From Cryobacterium sp. Y50 (GTDB taxonomy: Bacteria > Actinomycetota > Actinomycetes > Actinomycetales > Microbacteriaceae), in the NCBI RefSeq assembly GCF_002929805.1, contig NZ_PJJM01000100.1, positions 92,617-156,616 on the forward strand: a stretch of DNA of 64,000 nt. The letters are read 5' to 3'. Positions 55,721 to 63,919 of this stretch are shown here, in pieces. Position numbers and translations under genes: made by a program. Numbering within the stretch: the first letter of the stretch is position 1; each line of letters starts with the position of its first letter. The notes under the pieces were generated by a model that did no database searches, had not been told where the DNA came from, and was given only the letters and a program-made list of their open reading frames with translations.

Positions 55721-56062
55721 ATGAACGACGCAGAGGACATTTTTATGCACGAGTCACACCCGGCGGAGACCCACAACGGACCGCACGGCTACATTTCAAA
55801 CAAAGATGCCTACCTCAAGCGCCTGCGTCGCATCGAGGGTCAGGCCCGCGGCCTGCAGGGCATGGTCACCGACGACAAGTACTGCATCGACATCCTCACG
55901 CAGATCTCCGCCATGACGAGCGCGCTCGAATCGGTCGCGCTCGCGCTGCTCGACGATCACCTGAACCACTGCGTGCTGCACGCGGCGGTCGCCGGCGGCG
56001 ACGAAGCCGAGGCCAAGCTGCGCGAGGCATCCGCTGCCATCGCGCGGTTGGTGCGTTCCTGA
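55721..56062 (+). CDS. csoR: Copper-sensing repressor CsoR
   Basis: A 113-residue helical repressor. The copper ligands are C55 (KYCIDI), H80 and C84 (DDHLNHC), identical in spacing to C36/H61/C65 of the M. tuberculosis protein, and the tail EAEAKLREASAAIARLVRS is almost the same. An ATG eight codons later is an alternative start. It is divergent from copZA and should derepress it when Cu+ binds. Confidence 0.95.
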   Translation: MNDAEDIFMHESHPAETHNGPHGYISNKDAYLKRLRRIEGQARGLQGMVTDDKYCIDILTQISAMTSALESVALALLDDHLNHCVLHAAVAGGDEAEAKLREASAAIARLVRS

Positions 56063-56068
56063 AGGACC

Positions 56069-56087
56069 GGACCTTTGGCCCTAGTCC
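56069..56087 (+). promoter_or_regulatory. DevR (DosR)-type box upstream of devR
   Basis: GGACCTTTGGCCCTAGTCC is an imperfect palindrome resembling the mycobacterial dormancy box (GGGACTTTxGGCCC). It is about 50 bases before the devR start, suggesting autoregulation. Confidence 0.65.
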
Positions 56088-56139
56088 CCGGGTATAGCCC
56101 GGCGCGACACTGGTTAGACAGCGAAACGGAAGGACTCCC

Positions 56140-56799
56140 ATGAACAGCAATGCCGCCACGGCCGCTCCCGTACGAGTCTTCATTCTCGACGATCACGAGC
56201 TGGTTCGGCGCGGACTGCGGGAGCTGCTCGAGGGCGAAGGATTCAATGTTGTGGCCGATTGCGGTCTGGCCGCCGAGGCAACCCCGCTCATTCTCGAGCT
56301 GCGCCCCGACGTGGCCATTCTCGATGCCCGTCTGCCCGACGGCACCGGCATTGAGGTCTGCCGGGACGTGCGTTCGGTTGACGACGCCCAGCAGTGCCTC
56401 ATTCTCACCAGTTACGACGACGAGCAGGCGCTGCGCGGTGCGGTTCTGGCCGGCGCGGCCGGTTATCTGCTCAAGGAGATTCGCAGCACCGACCTGCTCG
56501 GTAAGATTCGGCGGGCGGCGGCGGGCGAATCCCTCTTCGACCCGGCGGTCAAGGCCGGCATCATCGCGGGCCTGGCCGACCCGCAGGATGCCCGGCTGGC
56601 AACGCTCACCGCGCAGGAGCGCAAGGTGCTCGACCTTATCGGTGCGGGCCTGACCAATCGCGAAATCGGCCAGACCATGTTTTTGGCCGAAAAGACTGTC
56701 AAGAACTACGTGTCGACGATGCTCGCAAAGCTGGATTTTCAGCGTCGAACCCAGGCTGCTGTTTTCGTTGCGAAACGTGGAGACGAACGCCGACCGTAA
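56140..56799 (+). CDS. devR: NarL/LuxR response regulator, DevR/DosR-like
   Basis: A 219-residue two-domain regulator: receiver with acidic D17/D18, phospho-acceptor D62 (VAILDARLPDG) and K112 (YLLKEI), then a LuxR helix-turn-helix (LTAQERKVLDLIGAGLTNREIG, KTVKNYVSTML) as in DevR. GAAGGA precedes the ATG. Its 3' end overlaps by about 100 bases the end of the histidine kinase gene on the opposite strand. Role: activation of hypoxia/NO or redox-stress genes; four candidate boxes lie nearby. Confidence 0.9.
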   Translation: MNSNAATAAPVRVFILDDHELVRRGLRELLEGEGFNVVADCGLAAEATPLILELRPDVAILDARLPDGTGIEVCRDVRSVDDAQQCLILTSYDDEQALRGAVLAGAAGYLLKEIRSTDLLGKIRRAAAGESLFDPAVKAGIIAGLADPQDARLATLTAQERKVLDLIGAGLTNREIGQTMFLAEKTVKNYVSTMLAKLDFQRRTQAAVFVAKRGDERRP

Positions 56800-58462
56800 T
56801 TTCCGGCACCGGCACAGACCAGCGCAGCCGAGTTCCCTCTCCGAGGGTGCTGCGCACCGAGAACTTACCATCGAGCAGCGCCGCGCGTTCCTTGAGGTTG
56901 TCCAGACCGCTGCGCCGCGCCGGCTTGCTGAAACCGATGCCGTTGTCGGCGATGACGAGCTTGATCCGCTCGCCCTGGGCGTCAACCGAAATGTCAATAC
57001 TAGTCGCCTGCGCGTGGCGGGCAGCATTGCTCAGCCCCTCCGAGATCACAGCGAGCAGGTTGCTGCGCAGGTCGTCGGCGAGCGGTCCGTCGATCGGCCC
57101 GGACAAGCGGATGCGCGGAGCGAATGGCAGACCCTGCGCGCCCTCTTTGATCACGGCGAGAATGCGACTGCTCAGTGTCCCGGTGTCCTGAGCCATTCCG
57201 CGTAGGGAATAGATCGTGTCGCGCAGTTCACGAATAGTCTCATCGAGCTCGGTCGTCACCGCGTTGATGCGGTCAAGCGCGACCGGATCGTTGGTGAACC
57301 GGCGCAGGCTCTGCATGCTGAGCCCGGCGGCGAACAGTCGTTGAATGACGAGGTCGTGCAGGTCGCGCGCGATCCGGTCGCGGTCGCCGAGCACCGCCTG
57401 CTCCTCGCGCATCCGATGCACCGTGGCCAGCTCGAGAGCGAGCGATACCTGGGTACCGAAGACCGCGCTCATCTCCACATCGGTGAGACTGAATCCAGCG
57501 GATGACGGTGCTCGCGACAGCAAAATCACGCCCTGCCCGTCGCCGGCTGGCCCCAGTGCGGCCACCAGCGTGGGTCCCAGGAGTGACCACTGCGCGGCCG
57601 GGCCGGCTGCGGCATCCGCTGCCAGAATGGGCGATGAAGTGAGGGCTGAGGACGCACCGGTGTCGTGCAGCTCGTCCAGCGTGCCGGCGCGCAGCAGTAC
57701 CGTGCTACCGACCAGGTGGGCGGCGACCGAAGCGGAAAGCTCCACTCCGGCGGCGGCCGCACAGTACAGGCTGTCGTCGGTGGGAAAGCCGATCACGGCC
57801 AGTTCGGCACCGGAGGCGACAAGCACGCGCTGCACCACCAGATCAAGGCCGTTGTCTTCGTCATTATCGTGCGGGCGCAGCAGGTCGCGGCCCATGGCGG
57901 CGACCGCCTCCAGCCAGCTTCCGCGGCGGCGGGCCTCGTCGTAGAGGCGGGCGTTCTCAATCGTGACGCCGGCGGCCGCGGCGAGCGCGACGGCCAGTTC
58001 CTGGTCTTGGTCGGTGAAGTCTCCGCCGCCCTCTTTTTCGGTGAGGTAGAGGTTGCCGAACACCGTGTCGCGCACCCGAACCGGAACGCCGAGGAACGAC
58101 TTCATCGGCGGGTGATGGGCCGGAAACCCGAAGGAGTCGGCGTGATCGTGCAGATCGTGCAGGCGAATCGGATGCGGTTCGCGAATCAGCAGGCCGAGCA
58201 CGCCGTGGCCGGTCGGCAGTGCCCCGATTCGGCGCACGGTTTCCTCATCGAGCCCGACGGTAACGAAGTGGCTCAATACCGGGCCGGTTCCGATCACGCC
58301 GAGGGCACCGTACCGGGCCTGCACCAGCCGACAGGCGGCGGTCACGACACGTTCGAGCACCGATTCGAGACTGAGGTCTTCAGCCACCGACACGACGGCA
58401 TCGAGCAGGCCGCGCATTCGTTCCTGGGTAAGGGCAAGCTCAGCGGCAGTCTGATCCGTCAT
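56699..58462 (-). CDS. Sensor histidine kinase with two GAF domains, DevS-like
   Basis: A 587-residue cytoplasmic kinase: GAF1 at about 35-175, GAF2 at 190-345, dimerisation/phospho-acceptor helix with H369 (RIARDLHDLVIQRLFAAGL), and a HATPase domain with ADNGIGF and a final GEGTRLRWSVP. DevS homologs bind heme in GAF1 to sense O2/NO/CO; several histidines are there but I cannot name the ligand. The last ~34 residues extend beyond the usual kinase end and overlap devR on the other strand. Start at the ATG at 58462. Confidence 0.88.
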   Translation of the reverse strand: MTDQTAAELALTQERMRGLLDAVVSVAEDLSLESVLERVVTAACRLVQARYGALGVIGTGPVLSHFVTVGLDEETVRRIGALPTGHGVLGLLIREPHPIRLHDLHDHADSFGFPAHHPPMKSFLGVPVRVRDTVFGNLYLTEKEGGGDFTDQDQELAVALAAAAGVTIENARLYDEARRRGSWLEAVAAMGRDLLRPHDNDEDNGLDLVVQRVLVASGAELAVIGFPTDDSLYCAAAAGVELSASVAAHLVGSTVLLRAGTLDELHDTGASSALTSSPILAADAAAGPAAQWSLLGPTLVAALGPAGDGQGVILLSRAPSSAGFSLTDVEMSAVFGTQVSLALELATVHRMREEQAVLGDRDRIARDLHDLVIQRLFAAGLSMQSLRRFTNDPVALDRINAVTTELDETIRELRDTIYSLRGMAQDTGTLSSRILAVIKEGAQGLPFAPRIRLSGPIDGPLADDLRSNLLAVISEGLSNAARHAQATSIDISVDAQGERIKLVIADNGIGFSKPARRSGLDNLKERAALLDGKFSVRSTLGEGTRLRWSVPVPEITVGVRLHVSQRKQQPGFDAENPALRASSTRSS

Positions 58463-58528
58463 ACTTCTCGTCCCCACCCATCAAGCCACTTTTTATCTAA
58501 CCTAAGCACGCTTTGGCGGGTGGTAACC

Positions 58529-59383
58529 CTACTTGTGGGCGGTTCTGGTGACGATCGTCGGGCAGGAGATGTGCAACAGCACCTCGTGACTGACCGACCC
58601 CATCAGCAGGCGCTGCAGCGATCCGCGACCACGGCTGCCGACCACGAGCATTTGCGCCTGTCGGGCGGCGGCCACGAGCGCCCGTGCCGGCGACTCGTCG
58701 GTCTCGAGAACCTGGTGCACCACGAGGTCGGGGTAGCGTGCGCTGAGTCCCGCCACCGACTCGGCGAGCACGACGCGTTCCTCTTCCATGCGCTCGGTCA
58801 CGGCCTCGGCCGGGATGCTGCGCAGCACCCGACGATTCGGCAGGTGCACCGCGTACAGGGCGAACAGCTCCTGGCTGGTGCGGTCGGCTTCGGCCGCGGC
58901 GAAGGCCACGGCGGTCACCGAGTCGACCGAGCCGTCGACGCCGACGTAGACGCCTGATCGCTCGGTCTCGGGCAACGACGGAATGACGGCGACCGGGCAG
59001 GTCGCCAGCGCGGCGATCTGCAGGCTGACGCTGCCGAACAGTTCACCCTCGACCCGGCCCTTGCGATCGGTACCGACGACAACGAGGTCGGCGTCCTTCG
59101 ACAGCTCACTGAGCACGCGCGGTGCGCTGCCGGTGCGCAGCTCGGTGTGGGTGACGACAGTGGGGGCGAGGGCCGCCGCGCGGGCGCCAGCGTCGGTGAG
59201 AAGCTTCTTCTCGGCGTCGAGAATGGAATCGTAATAGCCGTAACCGTCGGCCAGCCAGGTTTCGTACACGGTGTGCACGAGCGTCACCGGGCTCTTGACG
59301 TGCTCGGCCCGGGCCATGGCCCACGCGAGGGCGGTCTCGCCGGCAGCCGAATCGTCGACACCGACCACAATCATCCGGTTCAT
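58529..59383 (-). CDS. Universal stress protein, tandem UspA domains
   Basis: A 284-residue protein with two UspA domains. Each has an N-terminal VVGVD or VGVDGS strand and a C-terminal ATP motif: VVGTDRKGRVEGELFGSVS in the first and VVGSRGRGSLQRLLMGSVS in the second. Tandem USPs are typical members of DevR regulons. Its upstream gap carries DevR-type boxes at 59475 and 59523. Confidence 0.92.
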   Translation of the reverse strand: MNRMIVVGVDDSAAGETALAWAMARAEHVKSPVTLVHTVYETWLADGYGYYDSILDAEKKLLTDAGARAAALAPTVVTHTELRTGSAPRVLSELSKDADLVVVGTDRKGRVEGELFGSVSLQIAALATCPVAVIPSLPETERSGVYVGVDGSVDSVTAVAFAAAEADRTSQELFALYAVHLPNRRVLRSIPAEAVTERMEEERVVLAESVAGLSARYPDLVVHQVLETDESPARALVAAARQAQMLVVGSRGRGSLQRLLMGSVSHEVLLHISCPTIVTRTAHK

Positions 59384-59474
59384 TGCTCTACCTCGTTCTG
59401 CACTAGAAAGGGCGGGCCCAGAGCTGGTGCCCCATCGCCTTATTTCTATCCTGTCAGTCCGCGGGCCTCGCGAA

Positions 59475-59490
59475 TAGGGCCGGAAGTCCC
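59475..59490. promoter_or_regulatory. DevR-type box
   Basis: TAGGGCCGGAAGTCCC reads on the complement as GGGACTTCCGGCCCTA, matching the box at 59523-59538 in 15 of 16 positions. It is oriented toward the leftward universal stress protein gene. Confidence 0.7.
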
Positions 59491-59522
59491 GATTAGCCGC
59501 CCATTCCCCGCGCCGACGCTAC

Positions 59523-59538
59523 GGGACTTTCGGCCCTA
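59523..59538 (+). promoter_or_regulatory. DevR-type box
   Basis: GGGACTTTCGGCCCTA matches the mycobacterial DosR consensus in its GGGAC and GGCCC halves. It faces the alcohol dehydrogenase gene and, with the inverted box 33 bases away, gives one box per direction. Confidence 0.75.
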
Positions 59539-59598
59539 GCCGCACCCGGGCCCCGGTCGTACCGTAGCTCTGACGGGTCGTTTGCCCGTCCCATTCGT

Positions 59599-59682
59599 CA
59601 CAACTTATTCACCACAACTTATTCAGGACAACCCATTCACCACAACCCATTCACCACAACCCATTCACCACAACCCATTCAC
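59599..59682 (+). repeat. Six tandem 14-bp repeats in the alcohol dehydrogenase leader
   Basis: Six exact-length 14-base units, consensus CACAACCCATTCAC, the first two with CTTATT instead of CCCATT. They end five bases before the GAGGAG ribosome site. The top strand has almost no G, so the transcript leader would be unstructured. Confidence 0.92.
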
Positions 59683-59699
59683 CACAGAGGAGATACCCC

Positions 59700-60755
59700 G
59701 TGAAGGCACTTGTCTATGGCGGCCCTGGCCTGAAGAGCTGGACCGACGTCCCGGACCCGACGCTACACAACCCGACCGATGCGATCGTGCGCGTGGAGAC
59801 CACCACGATCTGCGGCACCGACCTGCACCTTCTCAAGGGAGACGTTCCCGCCGTCACTGTCGGCCGCATCCTCGGCCATGAGGGCGTCGGCACGATCACC
59901 GAGGTCGGTTCAGCCGTCAGCAACCTGAAGGTCGGCGACCGGGTCATCATCTCCTGCATCAAGAGCTGCGGCCACTGCAGCAACTGCAGCAACGGGCTCT
60001 ACTCGCACTGCCTCGGCGACGAGGGTGCCTCCGGCATCGGCTGGGTCTTCGGCCACCTGATCGACGGCACCCAGGCCGAGTTCGTGCGCGTTCCCTACGC
60101 CGACAACTCCCTGCACAAGCTGCCGGAGGGCGTCAGCGACGACCAAGGCGCCATGCTCAGCGACATCCTGCCGACCGGTTTTGAAATCGGCGTGCAGTAC
60201 GGCCGGGTCAAGCCCGGCGATGTCGTCGCCGTGATCGGCGCCGGCCCGGTCGGCCTGGCCGCCATCGCCACCGCAGGCCTCTACGGCGCTGCGAGCATCA
60301 TCGCGATCGACCTCGACGAGAACCGCCTCGAACGGGCCTGCTCCTGTGGCGCGACCGACACCGTCGTTTCCGGTGCCGCCGACTGGAAAGAGCAGGTTCT
60401 GGCCCTGACCGACGGCGCCGGTGTTGACGTGGCCATCGAGGCTGTCGGCATCCCGCAGACCTTCACCATGGCAACTGAGATCGTGCGGCCTGGCGGCAAC
60501 GTCGCCAACGGAGGCGTGCACGGCAAGCCGGTCGACCTGCACCTCGAGAACCTCTGGATTCAAAACATCAACATCAGCATGGGGCTGGTCAACGCCAACA
60601 CCACGAAGATGCTGCTGAGGCTCGTCGCGAGCAAGAAACTGCCAGCCGAGAAACTGGCCACGCATCACTTCAACTTCGACCAGTTTCTGGAGGCCTACGA
60701 CACCTTCAGTCGCGCCGCCGAAACGAAGGCACTCAAGGTCGTCATCACCCGCTAA
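59700..60755 (+). CDS. Zinc-dependent alcohol dehydrogenase (MDR family)
   Basis: A 351-residue medium-chain dehydrogenase. Catalytic zinc ligands C38 and H60-E61 (TICGTDLH, GHEG), structural zinc cysteines C90/C93/C96/C104, and the NAD-binding VIGAGPVGLAA followed by AIDLDENRL with an acidic residue favouring NAD. GTG start with GAGGAG upstream. The promoter region has a DevR box and a minisatellite leader, so it is probably induced under low oxygen, where it could reoxidise NADH by reducing an aldehyde. Confidence 0.93.
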   Translation: MKALVYGGPGLKSWTDVPDPTLHNPTDAIVRVETTTICGTDLHLLKGDVPAVTVGRILGHEGVGTITEVGSAVSNLKVGDRVIISCIKSCGHCSNCSNGLYSHCLGDEGASGIGWVFGHLIDGTQAEFVRVPYADNSLHKLPEGVSDDQGAMLSDILPTGFEIGVQYGRVKPGDVVAVIGAGPVGLAAIATAGLYGAASIIAIDLDENRLERACSCGATDTVVSGAADWKEQVLALTDGAGVDVAIEAVGIPQTFTMATEIVRPGGNVANGGVHGKPVDLHLENLWIQNINISMGLVNANTTKMLLRLVASKKLPAEKLATHHFNFDQFLEAYDTFSRAAETKALKVVITR

Positions 60756-60777
60756 CAACGTTTCTCTTGGAGGTACC

Positions 60778-60825
60778 ATGCGTGCCCTGATCGTCTACGA
60801 GTCGCTGTACGGCATCCGTCACTGA
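60778..60825 (+). pseudogene. Truncated flavodoxin-like start (15 codons)
   Basis: A good Shine-Dalgarno (TTGGAGGTACC) precedes an ATG whose product MRALIVYESLYG is the FMN-loop start of flavodoxin-like proteins, but a TGA follows after 15 codons. No further flavodoxin sequence is recognisable in 60826-60949. A leftover of a gene once co-transcribed with the dehydrogenase, or a short leader peptide. Confidence 0.6.
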
Positions 60826-60949
60826 CACGCTTCTGGTTCGTGAGACCGGCGGAAGACCGACCGGCCGAGCTGGCTGCGCCTCAATCACGGCGTGTCCCGA
60901 AATCTACCGGCGTTGCGCACCGTGCTGCGTGGATGCCGTCGCTGATCTC

Positions 60950-60965
60950 GTGACTTTCGGCCCTA
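60950..60965 (+). promoter_or_regulatory. DevR-type box upstream of the second universal stress protein
   Basis: GTGACTTTCGGCCCTA differs from the box at 59523 by one base (T for G at the second position). It is about 100 bases before the start at 61064. Confidence 0.7.
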
Positions 60966-61063
60966 CTCGGGGGTAAGCGGTGTGGCTAACCTGAAAATCA
61001 GAAGTCGGCGACGGTCACCCGAGCATTCACTCGCGGCCCAGCACCGCAGAAAGGGTTGGGCTC

Positions 61064-61927
61064 ATGACTGACACGCTCACTACCGCCAAAATGGTCGTTG
61101 CCTGGGATGGAACGGAGCCGGCTCGAGCCGCTCTGGATTGGTCTTTGGCCCGCGCGGTCGGCGGCGAGCTCACCCTGGTGCGGGTACTCGATCGCACCGT
61201 GTCATCGGCGGACTACTTCACCCTAGACTCTACGACGGCCCATGCCCGCGAGGTACTCATCGATGATGCGGATCGGGTCAGCGCGAAGTATCCGGCGCTG
61301 ACGGTGTACTCCGAGCTCCTCTCCGGTGACCCGATCTCCGAACTGCGTGCACTGAGCGGAACGCACACCCTCGTCGTCGTCGGAACCCACAGTCGCCGCG
61401 GGTCGACCCTGCGCTACGAGTGGTCATTGGGAGCGCGGCTGGCCGGCTCGGCCAACGGGCCCGTTGCGATCATTCCGAAGAGCGACAGTACGTTCCACTC
61501 GGGCATCGTGGTCGGCATCGACGGGTCGGCCGCCTCCAACGCCGCGGTCGAATTCGCGGCGGCCGAAGCCGAACGCTCCGGCGAAGACCTGCTTGCGATC
61601 CACGCCTGGCAGGAACCACTGGTCTGGCGCGACACGACCGAGCCCGACGCCCGCTCTCTGGACACGCTGGAGACCCTGCACCGGCGCATCCTCGACGAGT
61701 CGTTGCGTACCGTCGCCGCGCGCTACCCGATGGTGCGCATCCGTCCGTCGCTCGTGCGCGGACCGGCCCAGTCGGTACTGCTTGACGCATCCCGCGGGGC
61801 GGCCCTCCTCGTCGTCGGCGACCACGGGTTCAAGGGCCTGTCCAAGTTGCTGCTCGGTTCGGTGAGCCACTCGATCGTGCTGAACATCCAGTCGCCCATG
61901 GTGGTCATCCCGGCCCCGACCGTCTGA
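61064..61927 (+). CDS. Universal stress protein, tandem UspA domains
   Basis: A 287-residue tandem USP. The first domain has VVVGTHSRRGSTLRYEWSLG, a degenerate ATP loop; the second has VVGIDGSAASNAA and VVGDHGFKGLSKLLLGSVS, a complete ATP motif ending GSVSHSIVL. So one domain may bind ATP and the other only dimerise. It is a single gene preceded by a DevR-type box, and with the USP at 58529 brackets the alcohol dehydrogenase. Confidence 0.9.
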   Translation: MTDTLTTAKMVVAWDGTEPARAALDWSLARAVGGELTLVRVLDRTVSSADYFTLDSTTAHAREVLIDDADRVSAKYPALTVYSELLSGDPISELRALSGTHTLVVVGTHSRRGSTLRYEWSLGARLAGSANGPVAIIPKSDSTFHSGIVVGIDGSAASNAAVEFAAAEAERSGEDLLAIHAWQEPLVWRDTTEPDARSLDTLETLHRRILDESLRTVAARYPMVRIRPSLVRGPAQSVLLDASRGAALLVVGDHGFKGLSKLLLGSVSHSIVLNIQSPMVVIPAPTV

Positions 61928-62062
61928 CCCGCGCACGCGCTGGACCTCTTTCTGGTCGACCGCGGGTCGCGGCACTCGTTCGAGACGCTGGCACCCCTCG
62001 GATCGAGTGCCCGCTTCCCGAAAGGGTGCCGCGAGCCGGCCTCTCGCGGTTAGGGTTTTGGT

Positions 62063-62977
62063 ATGAGCACATTCGCGCTGCCCCGTCGCAGACTGCGCAT
62101 TTTGGCGACCGGCGTCGCTTTGCTGGGGCTGCTGGCGACCCTGATCGCTTCGCCGATGCCACCGGTTGCCGCAGCGCCGCTACCGACCGCGGCGACGCTA
62201 CCCGCCCCGTTCAACCCCGGCCTCATCATCAGCGACTACAACTTCTTCAACCCCGATGCCCTTACCGAGAGCGAGATTCAGAATTTTCTCGAGGAGCGCT
62301 CCTGCCGGCCGAGCGACGGCGTGCCGTGCCTGTGGGAATACCGCGAGACCACGACGAGTCAGCCGGCCCAGGGTGCCGGGCATTGCTGGCCCTATTTTGG
62401 CGGCGAGAACGAAACCGCCGCCCGCATCATTGCGAAGATCGCGGCGGCCTGCACCATTAGCCCCGAAGTTCTGCTGGTGTTGCTGCAAAAGGAACAGTCG
62501 CTGCTGACCCGACCGAGCGAATCGGGCTATCTGCGCGCGACCGGGTATGGCTGCCCCGACACCGCGGATTGCGATGCCCAGTACTTCGGCTTCTTCAACC
62601 AGGTCTACAACGCTGCCTGGCAATTTCGGCAGTACACCCAGGAACCCGACCGGGCCTTCAAGGTCGGCACGATCGACGTGGGTTTCAACCCCAACGCCGA
62701 GTGCGGTTCGACCCCGGTCGCCCTCGAAAACCAGGCCACGGCCAACCTATACAACTACACGCCCTACCAGCCCAATCCGGTGGCCGTGCAGAACGCTGGT
62801 GATCAGGGCGACGAATGCTCGACCTACGGTAACCTCAACTTTTGGCTGTTCTTCAATGACTGGTTCGGTGAGTCCACGTTCGAACCGTTCTCACTCGTGT
62901 TCGACGAGTGCTTAAACTTCGTCAGCGGCCAGAACTGCCGCGTGCCGTCGTTGATCCCCGTCGGCCCAGCCGCCTGA
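62063..62977 (+). CDS. Secreted protein of unknown function
   Basis: A 304-residue protein with an N-terminal signal peptide (basic MSTFALPRRRLR, hydrophobic core to about residue 30, cleavage near VAAAPLP). The mature part contains eight or more cysteines, probably paired as disulfides outside the cell, and conserved-looking blocks IISDYNFFNPDALTE, ISPEVLLVLLQKEQSLL and YFGFFNQVYNAAWQFRQYT. The LLQKEQSLL and GYGCPD segments hint at a glucosaminidase or lysozyme-like fold seen in actinobacterial wall-associated proteins, but I cannot confirm catalytic residues. No operon partner. Confidence 0.7.
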   Translation: MSTFALPRRRLRILATGVALLGLLATLIASPMPPVAAAPLPTAATLPAPFNPGLIISDYNFFNPDALTESEIQNFLEERSCRPSDGVPCLWEYRETTTSQPAQGAGHCWPYFGGENETAARIIAKIAAACTISPEVLLVLLQKEQSLLTRPSESGYLRATGYGCPDTADCDAQYFGFFNQVYNAAWQFRQYTQEPDRAFKVGTIDVGFNPNAECGSTPVALENQATANLYNYTPYQPNPVAVQNAGDQGDECSTYGNLNFWLFFNDWFGESTFEPFSLVFDECLNFVSGQNCRVPSLIPVGPAA

Positions 62978-62980
62978 CCC

Positions 62981-63040
62981 GGCCGCCCAAGCGGCCCACC
63001 GAGCGAACGGCCCACTGAGCAAGCGCCAAATCGGGCGGCC
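62981..63040. terminator. Inverted repeat between convergent genes
   Basis: GGCCGCCC (62981-62988) and GGGCGGCC (63033-63040) are perfect eight-base arms around 44 bases rich in short CGGCCCA repeats, between convergent stops at 62977 and 63059. A bidirectional terminator is likely. Confidence 0.5.
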
Positions 63041-63058
63041 AGATGAGCGACTGAGGCG

Positions 63059-63826
63059 TTACGCTCGATCGCTCGCCGTGTACACCCACGGCACCTGGCC
63101 GATCTCCAGCCGGTGCCGGCCCCCTTTCTGCTCGATATCGGCCTGGTCGTCGTAAGCTACATCGCCCGCCCAGAACAGCACTTGCCCACGCTCGCTCGCT
63201 CCGAGTCGGGTCTCGTAGTGCGCCAACCCGCGCTCGATGAAGTGCGCCACGATCTCGGCCACCGACTCGAACCCTTGCAGCCCGTGCAGCGTCACCCAGG
63301 TTGGTGCCACGAGCGTCATCACATCGGATGCGTGCCGCTCCAGCGCGATCGCCGGCCGAAGCCAGGCGTAGTCGATGACCTCATCTGCGGCGAGCACAAT
63401 GGTGCCGGCTGGCGCCGTCGTGAGGTAGAACCAGGTGCGCATGCGTTTCGGCGCGCTCAGGGGCGGTATCCACAGCGCGGTCGAGGTGAGTGCATCCGGC
63501 GACACCTCGAGTCCGGTCTCTTCTCGCACCTCGCGCACGGCGGCCCGGCGGGCGGCGAGTTGTTCGGCGGCCTCGCCTGCGGCCGCTGCACTACCACGCG
63601 AGGCCGCGGCATCCGCTGATGAGTGGTCCTCTGGATCAACGCCACCACCGGGAAACACCCAGGCACCGGCGAACGAGCCGCGATGGTGCGGACGTTCGAG
63701 CAGCAATACCTCGGGCCCGTCTGCGCCGTCACGCAGCAACACCACAGTCGCGGCCACGCCGAGAGGCGTGGCCTGGCTCACACCATCCCCGATCGGAACC
63801 GGGCCGGTCTGTGCATCTCGCGTCAT
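63059..63826 (-). CDS. Nudix hydrolase with an alanine-rich insertion
   Basis: A 255-residue Nudix protein. The core RREV-type helix is present as REVREETGLEV, and the preceding VFPGGGVDPED supplies the usual glycines, but about 28 mostly alanine/glutamate residues separate the two where a standard Nudix box has only a few. This resembles the NUDT19/RP2-like subgroup, which acts on CoA derivatives. The N-terminus reads VAATVVLLRDGADGPEVLLLER. Substrate tentative. Not linked to a neighbour. Confidence 0.85.
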   Translation of the reverse strand: MTRDAQTGPVPIGDGVSQATPLGVAATVVLLRDGADGPEVLLLERPHHRGSFAGAWVFPGGGVDPEDHSSADAAASRGSAAAAGEAAEQLAARRAAVREVREETGLEVSPDALTSTALWIPPLSAPKRMRTWFYLTTAPAGTIVLAADEVIDYAWLRPAIALERHASDVMTLVAPTWVTLHGLQGFESVAEIVAHFIERGLAHYETRLGASERGQVLFWAGDVAYDDQADIEQKGGRHRLEIGQVPWVYTASDRA

Positions 63827-63870
63827 CGCGTCGTCCTCATCGATCGGGTTTCCCCCACCCTAACGCCGAC

Positions 63871-63919
63871 CCCCGACACCGACACCGCCCTCGACGCCGA
63901 CACCGACACCGACACCGAC
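63871..63919 (+). repeat. Hexanucleotide tandem repeat (GACACC)n
   Basis: Several GACACC units interrupted once by GCCCTCGACGCC. It lies in the gap after the Nudix gene start and before the right edge; 63920-64000 shows no gene. Confidence 0.7.

Noticed and set aside
56699..56799. A separate small gene in the devR/kinase overlap
   Set aside because: Both strands are already explained by the ends of the two large genes.
59599..59682. CRISPR array
   Set aside because: The 14-base units are contiguous without spacers, so this is a tandem minisatellite.
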